From NCBI RefSeq assembly GCF_012275575.1, contig NZ_NPIH01000261.1, positions 1-40,654 on the forward strand: a stretch of 40,654 nt of DNA, given 5' to 3'. Within the stretch, counting starts at the first letter, position 1. The number at the start of each line of letters is the position of its first letter. Below, one piece after another: positions 32,500-40,301 of this stretch. The notes beneath the pieces are model-generated. The model saw nothing but the letters and a program-made list of their open reading frames with translations. It searched no databases and had not been told where the DNA came from. A program made the translations under genes and the position numbers. The DNA comes from Paraburkholderia sp. SG-MS1 (GTDB lineage Bacteria > Pseudomonadota > Gammaproteobacteria > Burkholderiales > Burkholderiaceae).

Positions 32500-32718
32500 G
32501 CCCTGATAGCCAGTAAGCCTAACCATTTGGCTGAATAGACGGAACCAGACCTCGACGCTACGAGGGTGCACACGCTGACCAACGGTTCCCGCACGGTGGC
32601 GAGCCTCGGTGAATCTTTTCCTCTGGATGTTGCTGAATCCCGGGGGTGCCGATTGTCGGCCCGATCTCCACGCTGGCGCTTGTCGTGTTTGTCTGTTCGA
32701 GCGTCGCGTACACCTGAA

Positions 32719-32733
32719 ATCTAATTTTTAGAT
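32719..32733. repeat. AT-rich palindrome upstream of a small ORF
   Basis: ATCTAA, spacer TTT, TTAGAT: a perfect 6-bp inverted repeat in an otherwise GC-rich region, 45 nt before the ATG at 32779. It has the form of an operator half-site pair but no regulator can be named. Confidence 0.4.
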
Positions 32734-32778
32734 AGTGCCGCGAAGAAGGTACGCATTTGGCACGGATCGGGAAAAATC

Positions 32779-32868
32779 ATGCGCGCATTTTGGTGGGGGG
32801 CCGTCATCTCGATCATCGTTTTTGTCAGCGAGAGGGTGCTGCTTCGGGCCGCCATGCTGATGCAGTAG
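32779..32868 (+). CDS. Candidate 29-residue membrane peptide (hypothetical)
   Basis: A short frame with ATG start and TAG stop. The sequence begins MRAFWWGAVISIIVFV, one continuous hydrophobic stretch with a Trp pair, then a charged SER, then a second hydrophobic part ending AAMLMQ. GGGA lies 5-6 nt before the ATG. It is isolated in the metC-serB gap, with an AT-rich palindrome upstream. It is too short for standard gene callers. By length alone it could be chance; I do not recognise it. Confidence 0.3.
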   Translation: MRAFWWGAVISIIVFVSERVLLRAAMLMQ

Positions 32869-32939
32869 CGGATCGGTCCGGATAGACCGTCATGGTGCAG
32901 CGCTCGCTGCGCTACACCGTGCGGTGTTTCCCTCCGGCA

Positions 32940-33779
32940 TCAGAACAGCCGCAGCAACCCGTCCAGTCCGACATGGTTGAACGCCACGCTCGCCGCTTCA
33001 CGCACCACCGGCTTCGCGCGGAAAGCGACAGACAGTCCCGCGGCGGCCATCATCTTCAGATCGTTGGAGCCGTCGCCCATCGCAATCGCGCGGGTCGGTT
33101 CGATGCCGAGCGTGGCGCACGTTTCGCACAGCGTGCGCGCTTTCACATCGGCGTTGACGATCTCGCCGATCACAGTGCCGGTCAGCTTGCCGTCCACGAT
33201 CTCGAGCGTGTTTGCGTGCGTGAAATCGAGACCCAGGCGTGCTTTCAGTTTTTCGGTGAAGAATGTGAATCCGCCCGACACCAGCAGTGTTTTCAATCCC
33301 GCTTCTTTCACACCGGTCAGCATCCGCTCCGCGCCCGGCGACAGTTGCAGGCGCTCTTCATAAACGCGTTCGAGCGCGCTTGCGTCGAGACCCTTGAGCA
33401 GCGCGACGCGGCGCGTCAGGCTTTCGTTGAAATCCTTGATCTCGCCGCGCATCGAAGCCTCGGTAATCGCCGCCACTTCGGCCTTCAGTCCGCAGAAGTC
33501 GGCGATCTCGTCGATGCATTCGATCGTGATCAGCGTCGAATCCATGTCCATCGCGACCAGCCCGAAGTCGCGCAGTTGGCGGCCGGCGTCGACGAACGCG
33601 TAGTCCAGTTGATGGGCAGCGCAATAGACCTCGACATCGCCGCGCTGCGCGACGCTTGCGTGCGCGATGCGAAGTGAGCTCGCGTCGATGACGGTAGCGT
33701 GCGACCCGCGTGCGAGCGCGATGAGCGTGGTGTGGTGATCGGCGGAAAGAGGCGCGGAACTTTGAATGACGAGGTTCAT
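32940..33779 (-). CDS. serB: Phosphoserine phosphatase SerB
   Basis: Last step of serine synthesis: removal of phosphate from L-phosphoserine. 279 residues, HAD superfamily. An N-terminal ACT-like region (about 1-70) precedes the HAD core: nucleophile Asp78 and Asp80 in MDMDSTLI, motif II Ser in LVSGGFTFF, and motif IV GDGSNDLKMM. The SerB-specific ECIDEIADFCGL and cap-domain NESLTRRVALLKGL segments are clear. The start at 33779 (MNLVIQSSAP) is chosen from the family N-terminus; a frame extending to 33959 adds a non-homologous stretch. It is divergent from the P450 gene with 513 nt between. Confidence 0.95.
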   Translation of the reverse strand: MNLVIQSSAPLSADHHTTLIALARGSHATVIDASSLRIAHASVAQRGDVEVYCAAHQLDYAFVDAGRQLRDFGLVAMDMDSTLITIECIDEIADFCGLKAEVAAITEASMRGEIKDFNESLTRRVALLKGLDASALERVYEERLQLSPGAERMLTGVKEAGLKTLLVSGGFTFFTEKLKARLGLDFTHANTLEIVDGKLTGTVIGEIVNADVKARTLCETCATLGIEPTRAIAMGDGSNDLKMMAAAGLSVAFRAKPVVREAASVAFNHVGLDGLLRLF

Positions 33780-34292
33780 GGACGACGCAGTGACGCAGGA
33801 AAGAGGGCGCGCGGCGCGCGCGGAAAATCCCGCTATTGTATCGGTTCCCAGGGACGCGCCATCGTGAGCGCCCAGGAGGCGGCACGGGGAACGGGGTGGC
33901 GAGAAAAGGACCGACAGGCAGGCGGTGGATTGCGCTCCGCCGTTGGACGCGTCCATCACGCTCGTCCGTCGAACGTCTCTGCTAAACGCGAGGGACGTGC
34001 CGCCGTTTCTTCAGCAGCGCCACCATGCCGCGTGTGCGGAGCATGCGAACGCGCCGAAACAGCCATACGCATCGCCGTATGACGAGCAAGCCCAATCACC
34101 CCGGGCCGGTCCGCATGCGAGTCCCGCTGCGCGTCCGTCGTGCAATCCCTCCACGCCCGGTTCATACTGTCGCTTCCAACGACGCCCACCAGCCTGTGCC
34201 CGTCCCGACCTCGCGCGCCCGACACCTCCGGCGCACGTCGGAACCAGCACACTGGCACAAGCAACGAGGCGCATCCTTACGGAGACAACCGC
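33780..34292. other. Divergent intergenic region serB-P450
   Basis: 513 nt with no convincing gene; frames through it are arginine-, proline- and alanine-rich shadows. On the minus strand TACAAT (plus-strand 33835-33840) may be the serB -10, about 55 nt before its start. No promoter for the P450 gene is clear. The region may also hold an operator, but no obvious palindrome was found. Confidence 0.45.
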
Positions 34293-35558
34293 ATGACCCC
34301 GGCGACCGCCAGCGACGCATCCTCCCTTGCACGCGACTTCGATCTGCGCCACCTGAGCCCCGCGTTCTATGCCAATCCCTATCCGGTCTACCACGCGCTG
34401 CGCACCCACGAGCCGATCCGGCGCATGCCCGACGGTTCGCTGTTTCTGACGCGCTTTCGCGACGTGCAGGCGGTCTACCGGGACCCGAAAACCTTCAGCT
34501 CCGACAAGACCGTCGAGTTCAAGCCGAAATACGGCGACTCGCCGCTCTACGCTCATCACACGACCAGCCTCGTCTTCAACGACCCGCCGCGTCACACGCG
34601 CGTGCGCAAACTGATCGCCGGCGCGCTCACGGCGCGCGCGATCGCAGCGATGGAGCCGGGCCTGATCCGCCTCGTCGATGGCTTGCTCGACGTGGCGGCC
34701 CGGCGTCGCCGCATCGATCTGATCGGCGAGTTCGCCTCGGCGATTCCGGTCGAAATCATCGGCAATCTGCTGGACGTGCCGCATGACGAGCGCGAGCCGC
34801 TGCGCGACTGGTCGCTCGCGATCCTCGGCGCGCTCGAACCCGCGCTCAGCGACGCGCAGCTCGAACGCGGCAATCGCGCGGTGAGCGAGTTCGTCGACTA
34901 TCTGCGCGAACTGGTCGGGCGGCGCCGGCGCGAACCGGGCGACCCGCAGCACGACGTGCTGACGCGGCTGATCCAGGGCGAAGCGGGTGGCGAGCAATTG
35001 TCGGAAGCGGAGTTGCTGCAAAACTGCATTTTCATTCTGAATGCCGGGCACGAGACCACCACCAACCTGATCGGCAATGGGCTCGTCACCCTCACCGACT
35101 GGCCCGAGCAGCGCGCCGCGTTGCTGGAGGAGCCGTCGCTGATCGAGCCGGCGGTCGAGGAATGTCTGCGCTACGAGAGCTCGAACCAGCTCGGCAACCG
35201 GATGGCGACCGTCGACACCGAGATCGGCGGCGTCGAGGTCGCGCGCGGCACGCCGGTCACGCTGTGCATCGGCGCGGCCAATCGCGACCCGGAACAGTTT
35301 GCGCAGCCGGACCGTTTCGACATCCGCCGTGATCCGAACCGGCATCTCGCGTTCGGCTTCGGCATCCATCAATGCGCCGGGTTGTCGTTGGCGCGGCTCG
35401 AGGCGCGTATCGCAATCGGACGTTTCGTGCAGCGTTTTCCGACGTATTGCCTCGCTGGCGAGCCGACGCGTGGCGGACGCGTGCGTTTTCGCGGCTTTGC
35501 GGCCGTGCCGGTTGACGTCACGCCTAAAGCAGGGCCGGCATCGCGCCGCGCACCGTAG
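34293..35558 (+). CDS. Cytochrome P450
   Basis: A 421-residue soluble bacterial-type P450 monooxygenase (no membrane anchor). Hallmarks: the I-helix oxygen-activation motif AGHETT at 251-256, the ExxR pair Glu290/Arg293, and the heme-binding loop FGFGIHQCAG with the axial Cys361. ACGGAG lies 8 nt before the ATG; a frame back to 34140 adds non-P450 sequence. No ferredoxin or ferredoxin reductase gene is nearby, so electrons must come from partners elsewhere. The substrate cannot be inferred; relatives hydroxylate terpenes, fatty acids or polyketides. It lies upstream of ku on the same strand with a 155-nt gap. Confidence 0.93.
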   Translation: MTPATASDASSLARDFDLRHLSPAFYANPYPVYHALRTHEPIRRMPDGSLFLTRFRDVQAVYRDPKTFSSDKTVEFKPKYGDSPLYAHHTTSLVFNDPPRHTRVRKLIAGALTARAIAAMEPGLIRLVDGLLDVAARRRRIDLIGEFASAIPVEIIGNLLDVPHDEREPLRDWSLAILGALEPALSDAQLERGNRAVSEFVDYLRELVGRRRREPGDPQHDVLTRLIQGEAGGEQLSEAELLQNCIFILNAGHETTTNLIGNGLVTLTDWPEQRAALLEEPSLIEPAVEECLRYESSNQLGNRMATVDTEIGGVEVARGTPVTLCIGAANRDPEQFAQPDRFDIRRDPNRHLAFGFGIHQCAGLSLARLEARIAIGRFVQRFPTYCLAGEPTRGGRVRFRGFAAVPVDVTPKAGPASRRAP

Positions 35559-35713
35559 CTTTTGCCGTCCTGACGAAAGTCTTACCGCCTGGGTAGTGGA
35601 CCGCGCGCCATCCGCAAGCGCCGGCGCCGCGCCTGCGTTGCGCCCGGCTCCGTGCGCCGGGCCGTGGCACGCTTGCTGCTTCGTCTGAAGTCTTAGGCTC
35701 ACGGGAGCGCACG

Positions 35714-36754
35714 ATGGCACACATGATCTGGAAAGGCGCAATCAGTTTCGGACTCGTCCACGTGCCGGTGCAGTTGTATCCGGCAACGCAGTCGGAGAAG
35801 GTCGGTTTCAATCTGCTGGACAAGCGCACGATCGATCCGGTCGGCTACAAGCAGATCAACAAGCGCACCGGCAAGGACGTGAGCCGCGACAACATCGTGC
35901 GGGGGTTCGAGTACGAAAAGGACAAGTACGTGGTGCTGTCGGACGACGAAATCCGCGCGGCGAACCCCGAGTCGACCCAGACAGTCGACATCCTCGCGTT
36001 CGTCGATGCACCCGACATCTCGTTCCTTTACCTCGACACACCGTACTTCCTGACACCCGACCGCAAGGGCGACAAGGTCTATGCGTTGCTGCGCGAAGCC
36101 ATGAAGGCGTCGGGCAAGGTCGGCGTCGCGAGCGTCGTGCTGCACAACAAACAGCATCTGGCGGCGCTGATTCCGGTGGGCCCGGTGCTGGCGCTGAACA
36201 CGCTGCGCTGGGCCGCCGAGGTGCGCGGCTTCGACGAATTCAAGCTGCCTCCCGAGGGAATGAAGGCCGCGGGTGTGTCGGCGCGAGAACTCGACATGGC
36301 GAAGAAACTGATCGACGACATGAGCGATACATGGGACCCGTCGCAGTATCACGACACGTTCCGCGACGACATCATGGCACTGGTCGATCGCAAGATTCGC
36401 GCGGGCAAGACCGAGGAGATCACCGAGGTCGAAGCGCCGCACGAGTCGCGGCAATCGGCCGATATTCTCGACCTGTCCGATCTGCTCAAACGGAGCCTGG
36501 GCCGGGGCAAGGGCAAGCCCGCGGCAGGCGCTCGCAAGCGCGCCGCAGACGATGACGACGATCGGGACGACGCCGATGCCGACGGCAAGGCTTCGACGCC
36601 GGCGCGAAAGAAGCCCCGTACGACACGCGCGGCGAGCACGCCACGCAGTCGCAGTAGCGGTAGTAGCGCCGGCAGCGGTACTGCCGGCGCTCGGGCGACG
36701 GCGGCCAAAACCGCCGCGACGCCCGCGGCCCGCAAGCGGCGCGCGGCCGCATGA
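35714..36754 (+). CDS. ku: Non-homologous end joining protein Ku
   Basis: Bacterial Ku forms a homodimeric ring on DNA ends and recruits LigD. 346 residues. The Ku core (about 1-255) starts MAHMIWKGAISFGLVHVPV, with YKQINKRTGKDV, DTPYFLTPDRKGDKVY and FRDDIMALVDRKI blocks. After about residue 265 comes a long tail: a basic run, an acidic run (DDDDDRDD), then a Lys/Arg/Ser/Ala-rich stretch to the end. Such tails in Ku proteins contact DNA and modulate LigD recruitment. GGGAG lies 7 nt before the ATG. ligD follows 71 nt later on the same strand, the standard pairing. Confidence 0.96.
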   Translation: MAHMIWKGAISFGLVHVPVQLYPATQSEKVGFNLLDKRTIDPVGYKQINKRTGKDVSRDNIVRGFEYEKDKYVVLSDDEIRAANPESTQTVDILAFVDAPDISFLYLDTPYFLTPDRKGDKVYALLREAMKASGKVGVASVVLHNKQHLAALIPVGPVLALNTLRWAAEVRGFDEFKLPPEGMKAAGVSARELDMAKKLIDDMSDTWDPSQYHDTFRDDIMALVDRKIRAGKTEEITEVEAPHESRQSADILDLSDLLKRSLGRGKGKPAAGARKRAADDDDDRDDADADGKASTPARKKPRTTRAASTPRSRSSGSSAGSGTAGARATAAKTAATPAARKRRAAA

Positions 36755-36825
36755 ACGCCCGGCCATCTGAGCGTTGCGCGGACGCTTAGCGCCGCGCCCC
36801 ATCCACTTTGGACGACGTCATCGCC

Positions 36826-39800
36826 ATGAACGACAGACTCGACCTCTACCACCGCAAGCGTCGCTTCGACGAAACGCCGGAGCCTGCCGGCACCCGGACG
36901 GGCTCGAAGCGCTCCGCCGGCCGCAAGACGGCGGAACGCTCGAAAGACGAGACGCTCGCTTACGTGATTCAGGAGCATGACGCGCGGCGTCTGCACTACG
37001 ACTTCCGGCTCGAACTCAATGGCACGTTATTGTCGTGGGCGGTGCCGAAGGGGCCGAGTCTCGATCCGTCGGTGAAGCGGCTGGCGGTGCACGTCGAAGA
37101 TCACCCGGTCGAATACGGGTCGTTCGAAGGAGAGATTCCTGCCGGCAACTACGGGGCGGGCAGCGTGCTCGTGTGGGATCGCGGCACGTGGGAGCCGGTG
37201 GGTGGCGCGGCGCAGGCGGCGCGCTCCTATGCGGCAGGCAAGCTCAAATTCCAGCTTCACGGCGAAAAGCTGCACGGCGGCTGGACGCTGGTGCGCAGTC
37301 ACATGCGCGGCAGCGGCGACAAGGAGCAATGGCTGTTGATCAAGGAGCGCGACGATGAAGCGCGCGACGAGAGCGAATATGACGTTCTGAAGGAACGTCC
37401 CGGGAGTGTGCTCGGTAGCGGGTCGGCAGCGCGGAGCGGGGCGAACTCGAAAGGTGCTGCGGGCAAAACCGCGAGCAAGGCGAAAGGGAAAACCGCAAGC
37501 GGGCGGGCGAGTAAAACTGCGCCCGGCAGCGAAGGCGAAATTGCAAACGAGACTTCCGGCAAGGGCAGAAAACGGAAGGACGCAAGCAGCGACGCAACAG
37601 AGCCTGGCACGGCTTCGAAAACGAATACGCCGCTCAGCAGGACGTCCCGGGGCGCTGGACAAGCCGTCGCCCGAAGCAATACACAATCCGCATCGTCGAG
37701 CCGAGCGGACCCGAAGCGGCCCGACATCGTCTCCACCCGAACCGGGGAGTCTCTGCGCGAGCTTGCAGCGTCGCCGTCGATCGAAGGGGCCGTCAAGGCT
37801 CGTTTGCCGGCCACGTTCAAGCCGCAACTCGCGACGCTCGTCGATGCCGCTCCACCCGGCGACGACTGGGCCTACGAAATCAAGTTCGACGGCTATCGTG
37901 TGCTGGCGCGCATCGAGCGTTCGGTCAAAGGCGGCGCCGTCAAGGTGTTCACGCGCGCGGGCAACGACTGGACCGCGAAGTTCGGCAAGCAAGTCCAGGC
38001 GCTCGACCAACTCGACCTCGAAAGCGCATGGCTCGACGGCGAAGCGGTCGTGCTCGACGAACACGGCGTGCCGAGTTTTCAGGCGCTGCAAAACGCGTTC
38101 GATTCGAACCGTCCGCAGGACATTGTCATCTATCTGTTCGACGTGCCGTTTCTGAACGGCTACGACTTGCGCGGCGTGCCGCTCGAACAGCGCCGCGCGA
38201 TTCTGCACGCGCTGCTGGACGAGGTCGACGACAGCGTGCTGCGCTTCTCGAACGACTTCGCGTTTAGCGCCGACGAACTGCTCAGGAGCGCGTGCGACAT
38301 GGCCCTCGAAGGCATCATCGGCAAGCGGCGCGACAGCGGCTATGTGTCGGGGCGCTCGCAGACGTGGATCAAGCTGAAGTGCCGGCGGCGCCAGGAGTTC
38401 GTGATCGGCGGCTATTCGGAGCCGAGCGGCAGCCGCGCCGCGTTTGGTGCGCTGCTGCTCGGCGTCTACGACGGCGAGGGGCGCCTGCGCTACGCCGGGC
38501 GGGTCGGCACGGGCTTCGACGCCGCGTTGCTGCGCACCGTCAAGAAAGCGCTCGACGCCCACGAGACGAAGCGCATGCCGTTCGCCTCCGCGCCGCGCGA
38601 GCGCAGCCGCACGCCGGTGCACTGGGTCGAACCGGTGCTCGTCGCCGAATGCAACTTCGCCGAGTGGACAAGCGACGGCATCGTGCGCCAGGCGTCGTTC
38701 GTGAGCCTGCGCGACGACAAGCCGGCGCGTCAGATCGTCATGGAAACATCCCGCCAAGGAGCCGACGTGCAACAGCAAACCGACAACGGGTCCGATGCCG
38801 CGCCGAAGAAGCGGGCGGTGTCGAAGGCGGCTGGGTCGAAGACCTCTGCTTCGCAGACCGCTGCTTCGAAGACTACCGCCTCGAAGGGTGCAACGTCGAA
38901 GGGTGCAACGTCGAAGACTGCAACGTCGAAGACTGCAACCGCAAAGACCGCTACGAAAACCACCACCCCCAGCGAAGTCGCAAGCGTGCGCATCTCCCAC
39001 CCCGACCGTGTCATCGACAAAAGCAGCGGCACCCGCAAGATCGACCTCGTGCGGTACTACGAGTCCGTCGCCGACTGGATGCTGCCGCATCTGCAGGACC
39101 GGCCGGTGTCGCTCGTGCGTGCGCCCGAGGACATCGGCGGCGAGCTGTTCTTTCAGAAGCACAGCCAGAAGCTATCGATTCCGAACGTCACGCAGCATCC
39201 CGGCCTCGACCCCGGCCATCCGCCGCTGATCACCGTCGAGACGATCGAGGCGCTGGTCGGCGCGGCACAAATGGGCACGGTCGAATTTCACACGTGGAAT
39301 GCGCTCGCCGCGAATATCGAAAAGCCCGATCGCATGGTGTTCGATCTTGACCCCGACGCGGCGCTCGGCTGGGAGCGCATGATCGAAGCCGCGCAACTCA
39401 CGCGCTCGCTGCTCGACGAACTCGGCCTCAAGTCGTTTTGCAAGACGAGCGGCGGCAAGGGACTGCATGTCGTCGTGCCGCTCGCGAAGCAGGCCGGCTG
39501 GGATGAGGTGAAGGACTTCTCGCAAGCCGTCGCGCAACATATGGCGACGACGCTGCCCAGGCAATTCAGCGCGAAGATGGGCGCGCAAAATCGTAAGCAG
39601 AAAATCTTCGTCGACTACCTGCGCAACAACCGCGGCTCCAGCACGGTGGCCGCATTCTCGGCACGCGCGCGGCCGGGGCTGGGCGTGTCGGTGCCACTGT
39701 CATGGGACGAGGTCGCTGCCACCACGGGCGGCGATCAGTGGACCATCGAGAACCTGCACGAGCGTCTCGCCGATCTCGCAAGCGATCCATGGGCAGATTA

Positions 39801-39861
39801 TGCGAAGACGCGCCAGCGCATTACCGCCGCGATGAAAAAACGCCTGGACGGAGCGCGATGA
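36826..39861 (+). CDS. ligD: Multifunctional DNA ligase D (phosphoesterase-ligase-polymerase)
   Basis: The ATP-dependent end-joining ligase, 1011 residues. Domain order is PE-LIG-POL, as in Pseudomonas LigD. The 3'-phosphoesterase domain lies at about 30-190 (EHDARRLHYDFRLEL with its His/His/Asp metal site, VEDHPVEYGSFEGEIP). A low-complexity Lys/Ser/Ala linker follows to about 310. The ligase domain has the adenylation Lys in EIKFDGYR and extends to about 645. A second linker of SKxxx pentapeptides (about 666-710) is encoded by 15-bp repeats. The primase-polymerase domain ends the protein (RMVFDLDPD with catalytic Asp pair, KTSGGKGLHVVVPL, FVDYLRNNRGSSTV). Both linkers are longer than in P. 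aeruginosa LigD (about 840 residues). Start 36826 is ATG; a TTG at 36808 is also open. Confidence 0.95.
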   Translation: MNDRLDLYHRKRRFDETPEPAGTRTGSKRSAGRKTAERSKDETLAYVIQEHDARRLHYDFRLELNGTLLSWAVPKGPSLDPSVKRLAVHVEDHPVEYGSFEGEIPAGNYGAGSVLVWDRGTWEPVGGAAQAARSYAAGKLKFQLHGEKLHGGWTLVRSHMRGSGDKEQWLLIKERDDEARDESEYDVLKERPGSVLGSGSAARSGANSKGAAGKTASKAKGKTASGRASKTAPGSEGEIANETSGKGRKRKDASSDATEPGTASKTNTPLSRTSRGAGQAVARSNTQSASSSRADPKRPDIVSTRTGESLRELAASPSIEGAVKARLPATFKPQLATLVDAAPPGDDWAYEIKFDGYRVLARIERSVKGGAVKVFTRAGNDWTAKFGKQVQALDQLDLESAWLDGEAVVLDEHGVPSFQALQNAFDSNRPQDIVIYLFDVPFLNGYDLRGVPLEQRRAILHALLDEVDDSVLRFSNDFAFSADELLRSACDMALEGIIGKRRDSGYVSGRSQTWIKLKCRRRQEFVIGGYSEPSGSRAAFGALLLGVYDGEGRLRYAGRVGTGFDAALLRTVKKALDAHETKRMPFASAPRERSRTPVHWVEPVLVAECNFAEWTSDGIVRQASFVSLRDDKPARQIVMETSRQGADVQQQTDNGSDAAPKKRAVSKAAGSKTSASQTAASKTTASKGATSKGATSKTATSKTATAKTATKTTTPSEVASVRISHPDRVIDKSSGTRKIDLVRYYESVADWMLPHLQDRPVSLVRAPEDIGGELFFQKHSQKLSIPNVTQHPGLDPGHPPLITVETIEALVGAAQMGTVEFHTWNALAANIEKPDRMVFDLDPDAALGWERMIEAAQLTRSLLDELGLKSFCKTSGGKGLHVVVPLAKQAGWDEVKDFSQAVAQHMATTLPRQFSAKMGAQNRKQKIFVDYLRNNRGSSTVAAFSARARPGLGVSVPLSWDEVAATTGGDQWTIENLHERLADLASDPWADYAKTRQRITAAMKKRLDGAR
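38821..38940 (+). repeat. 15-bp tandem repeat (8 units) inside ligD
   Basis: Eight consecutive 15-bp units, each beginning TCGAAG or TCGCAG. The last four are nearly identical: two copies of TCGAAGGGTGCAACG (38881-38910) and two of TCGAAGACTGCAAC(G/C) (38911-38940); the first four are diverged. Unit length is a multiple of three, so copy changes keep frame. They encode SKAAG, SKTSA, SQTAA, SKTTA, SKGAT, SKGAT, SKTAT, SKTAT. Confidence 0.9.
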
Positions 39862-39904
39862 GCGTTTGCCAGCCGATCTCACTCAACACGGGAAGGAGCA
39901 CATC

Positions 39905-40210
39905 ATGAAGACCTCACCGCAATCGTCGGACGGCGACAAGCAGGCCGATCCGCATGGGCAAAAAGATCCGCATTCGTTGCAGGACGCCGCCGCGCCGCTG
40001 CCGCATGAAACCGATCAGGACCCGGAGTCGCAGCACGAGGACGAGCCGCGCCATGTCGGCAAGCAGGCGCATCGGGATCTCGCACACGGCCTGAAAGATA
40101 CGGACCGCCGTGGCGGCGACGAGTATCAGCAGCAGACACAGAACGATACGCACACCGATGTGAATTCGGACGGCAAGCAGGGCGATGCGGGGCGGGCAGG
40201 CAAGCGCTGA
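39905..40210 (+). CDS. Small hydrophilic protein of unknown function downstream of ligD
   Basis: A 101-residue protein, very rich in Asp, Glu, Gln, His, Lys and Gly, with no hydrophobic core, signal peptide or membrane segment (MKTSPQSSDGDKQADPHG..., ...DTHTDVNSDGKQGDAGR). It is probably intrinsically disordered. A strong AAGGAG lies 6 nt before the ATG at 39905, which fixes the start; a frame from 39866 is less likely. It begins 43 nt after ligD on the same strand and could be co-transcribed with ku-ligD. I do not recognise a family; stress-protectant-like composition is only an impression. Confidence 0.65.
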   Translation: MKTSPQSSDGDKQADPHGQKDPHSLQDAAAPLPHETDQDPESQHEDEPRHVGKQAHRDLAHGLKDTDRRGGDEYQQQTQNDTHTDVNSDGKQGDAGRAGKR

Positions 40211-40301
40211 CGGAGCAAGACGCCGAGCGCCGGCGGGCGGGGCAGGTTGAATCGGGTGCGGCGTTGCCGCGGGTTCGGCTCAGGCCAGTTCGAACCCAAC
40301 C

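Larger units (their letters stand above)
32416..32778. other. Intergenic region metC-serB, left part
   Basis: Apart from the metC terminator (32468-32499) and an AT-rich palindrome (32719-32733), no gene is visible. Base composition is lower in GC than in the flanking genes. Short frames here do not look like known proteins or transposase remnants. Confidence 0.5.

Noticed and set aside
32416..32778. A remnant of a mobile element between metC and serB
   Set aside because: No terminal inverted repeats, target duplication or transposase-like frame could be identified.
34011..35741. A 576-residue open frame on the minus strand
   Set aside because: Antisense to the P450 gene; no recognisable domain.
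38821..38940. The 15-bp repeats considered as a CRISPR-like array
   Set aside because: Units are contiguous without spacers, too short, in frame, and encode a protein linker.
37027..39162. A 711-residue open frame on the minus strand
   Set aside because: Antisense to ligD; its repeated Leu/Arg segments only mirror the 15-bp repeat of the sense gene.
40258..40270. GCGGC-GTT-GCCGC hairpin between the small ORF and the LysR gene
   Set aside because: Only 5 bp, no T-run; not enough to call a terminator.
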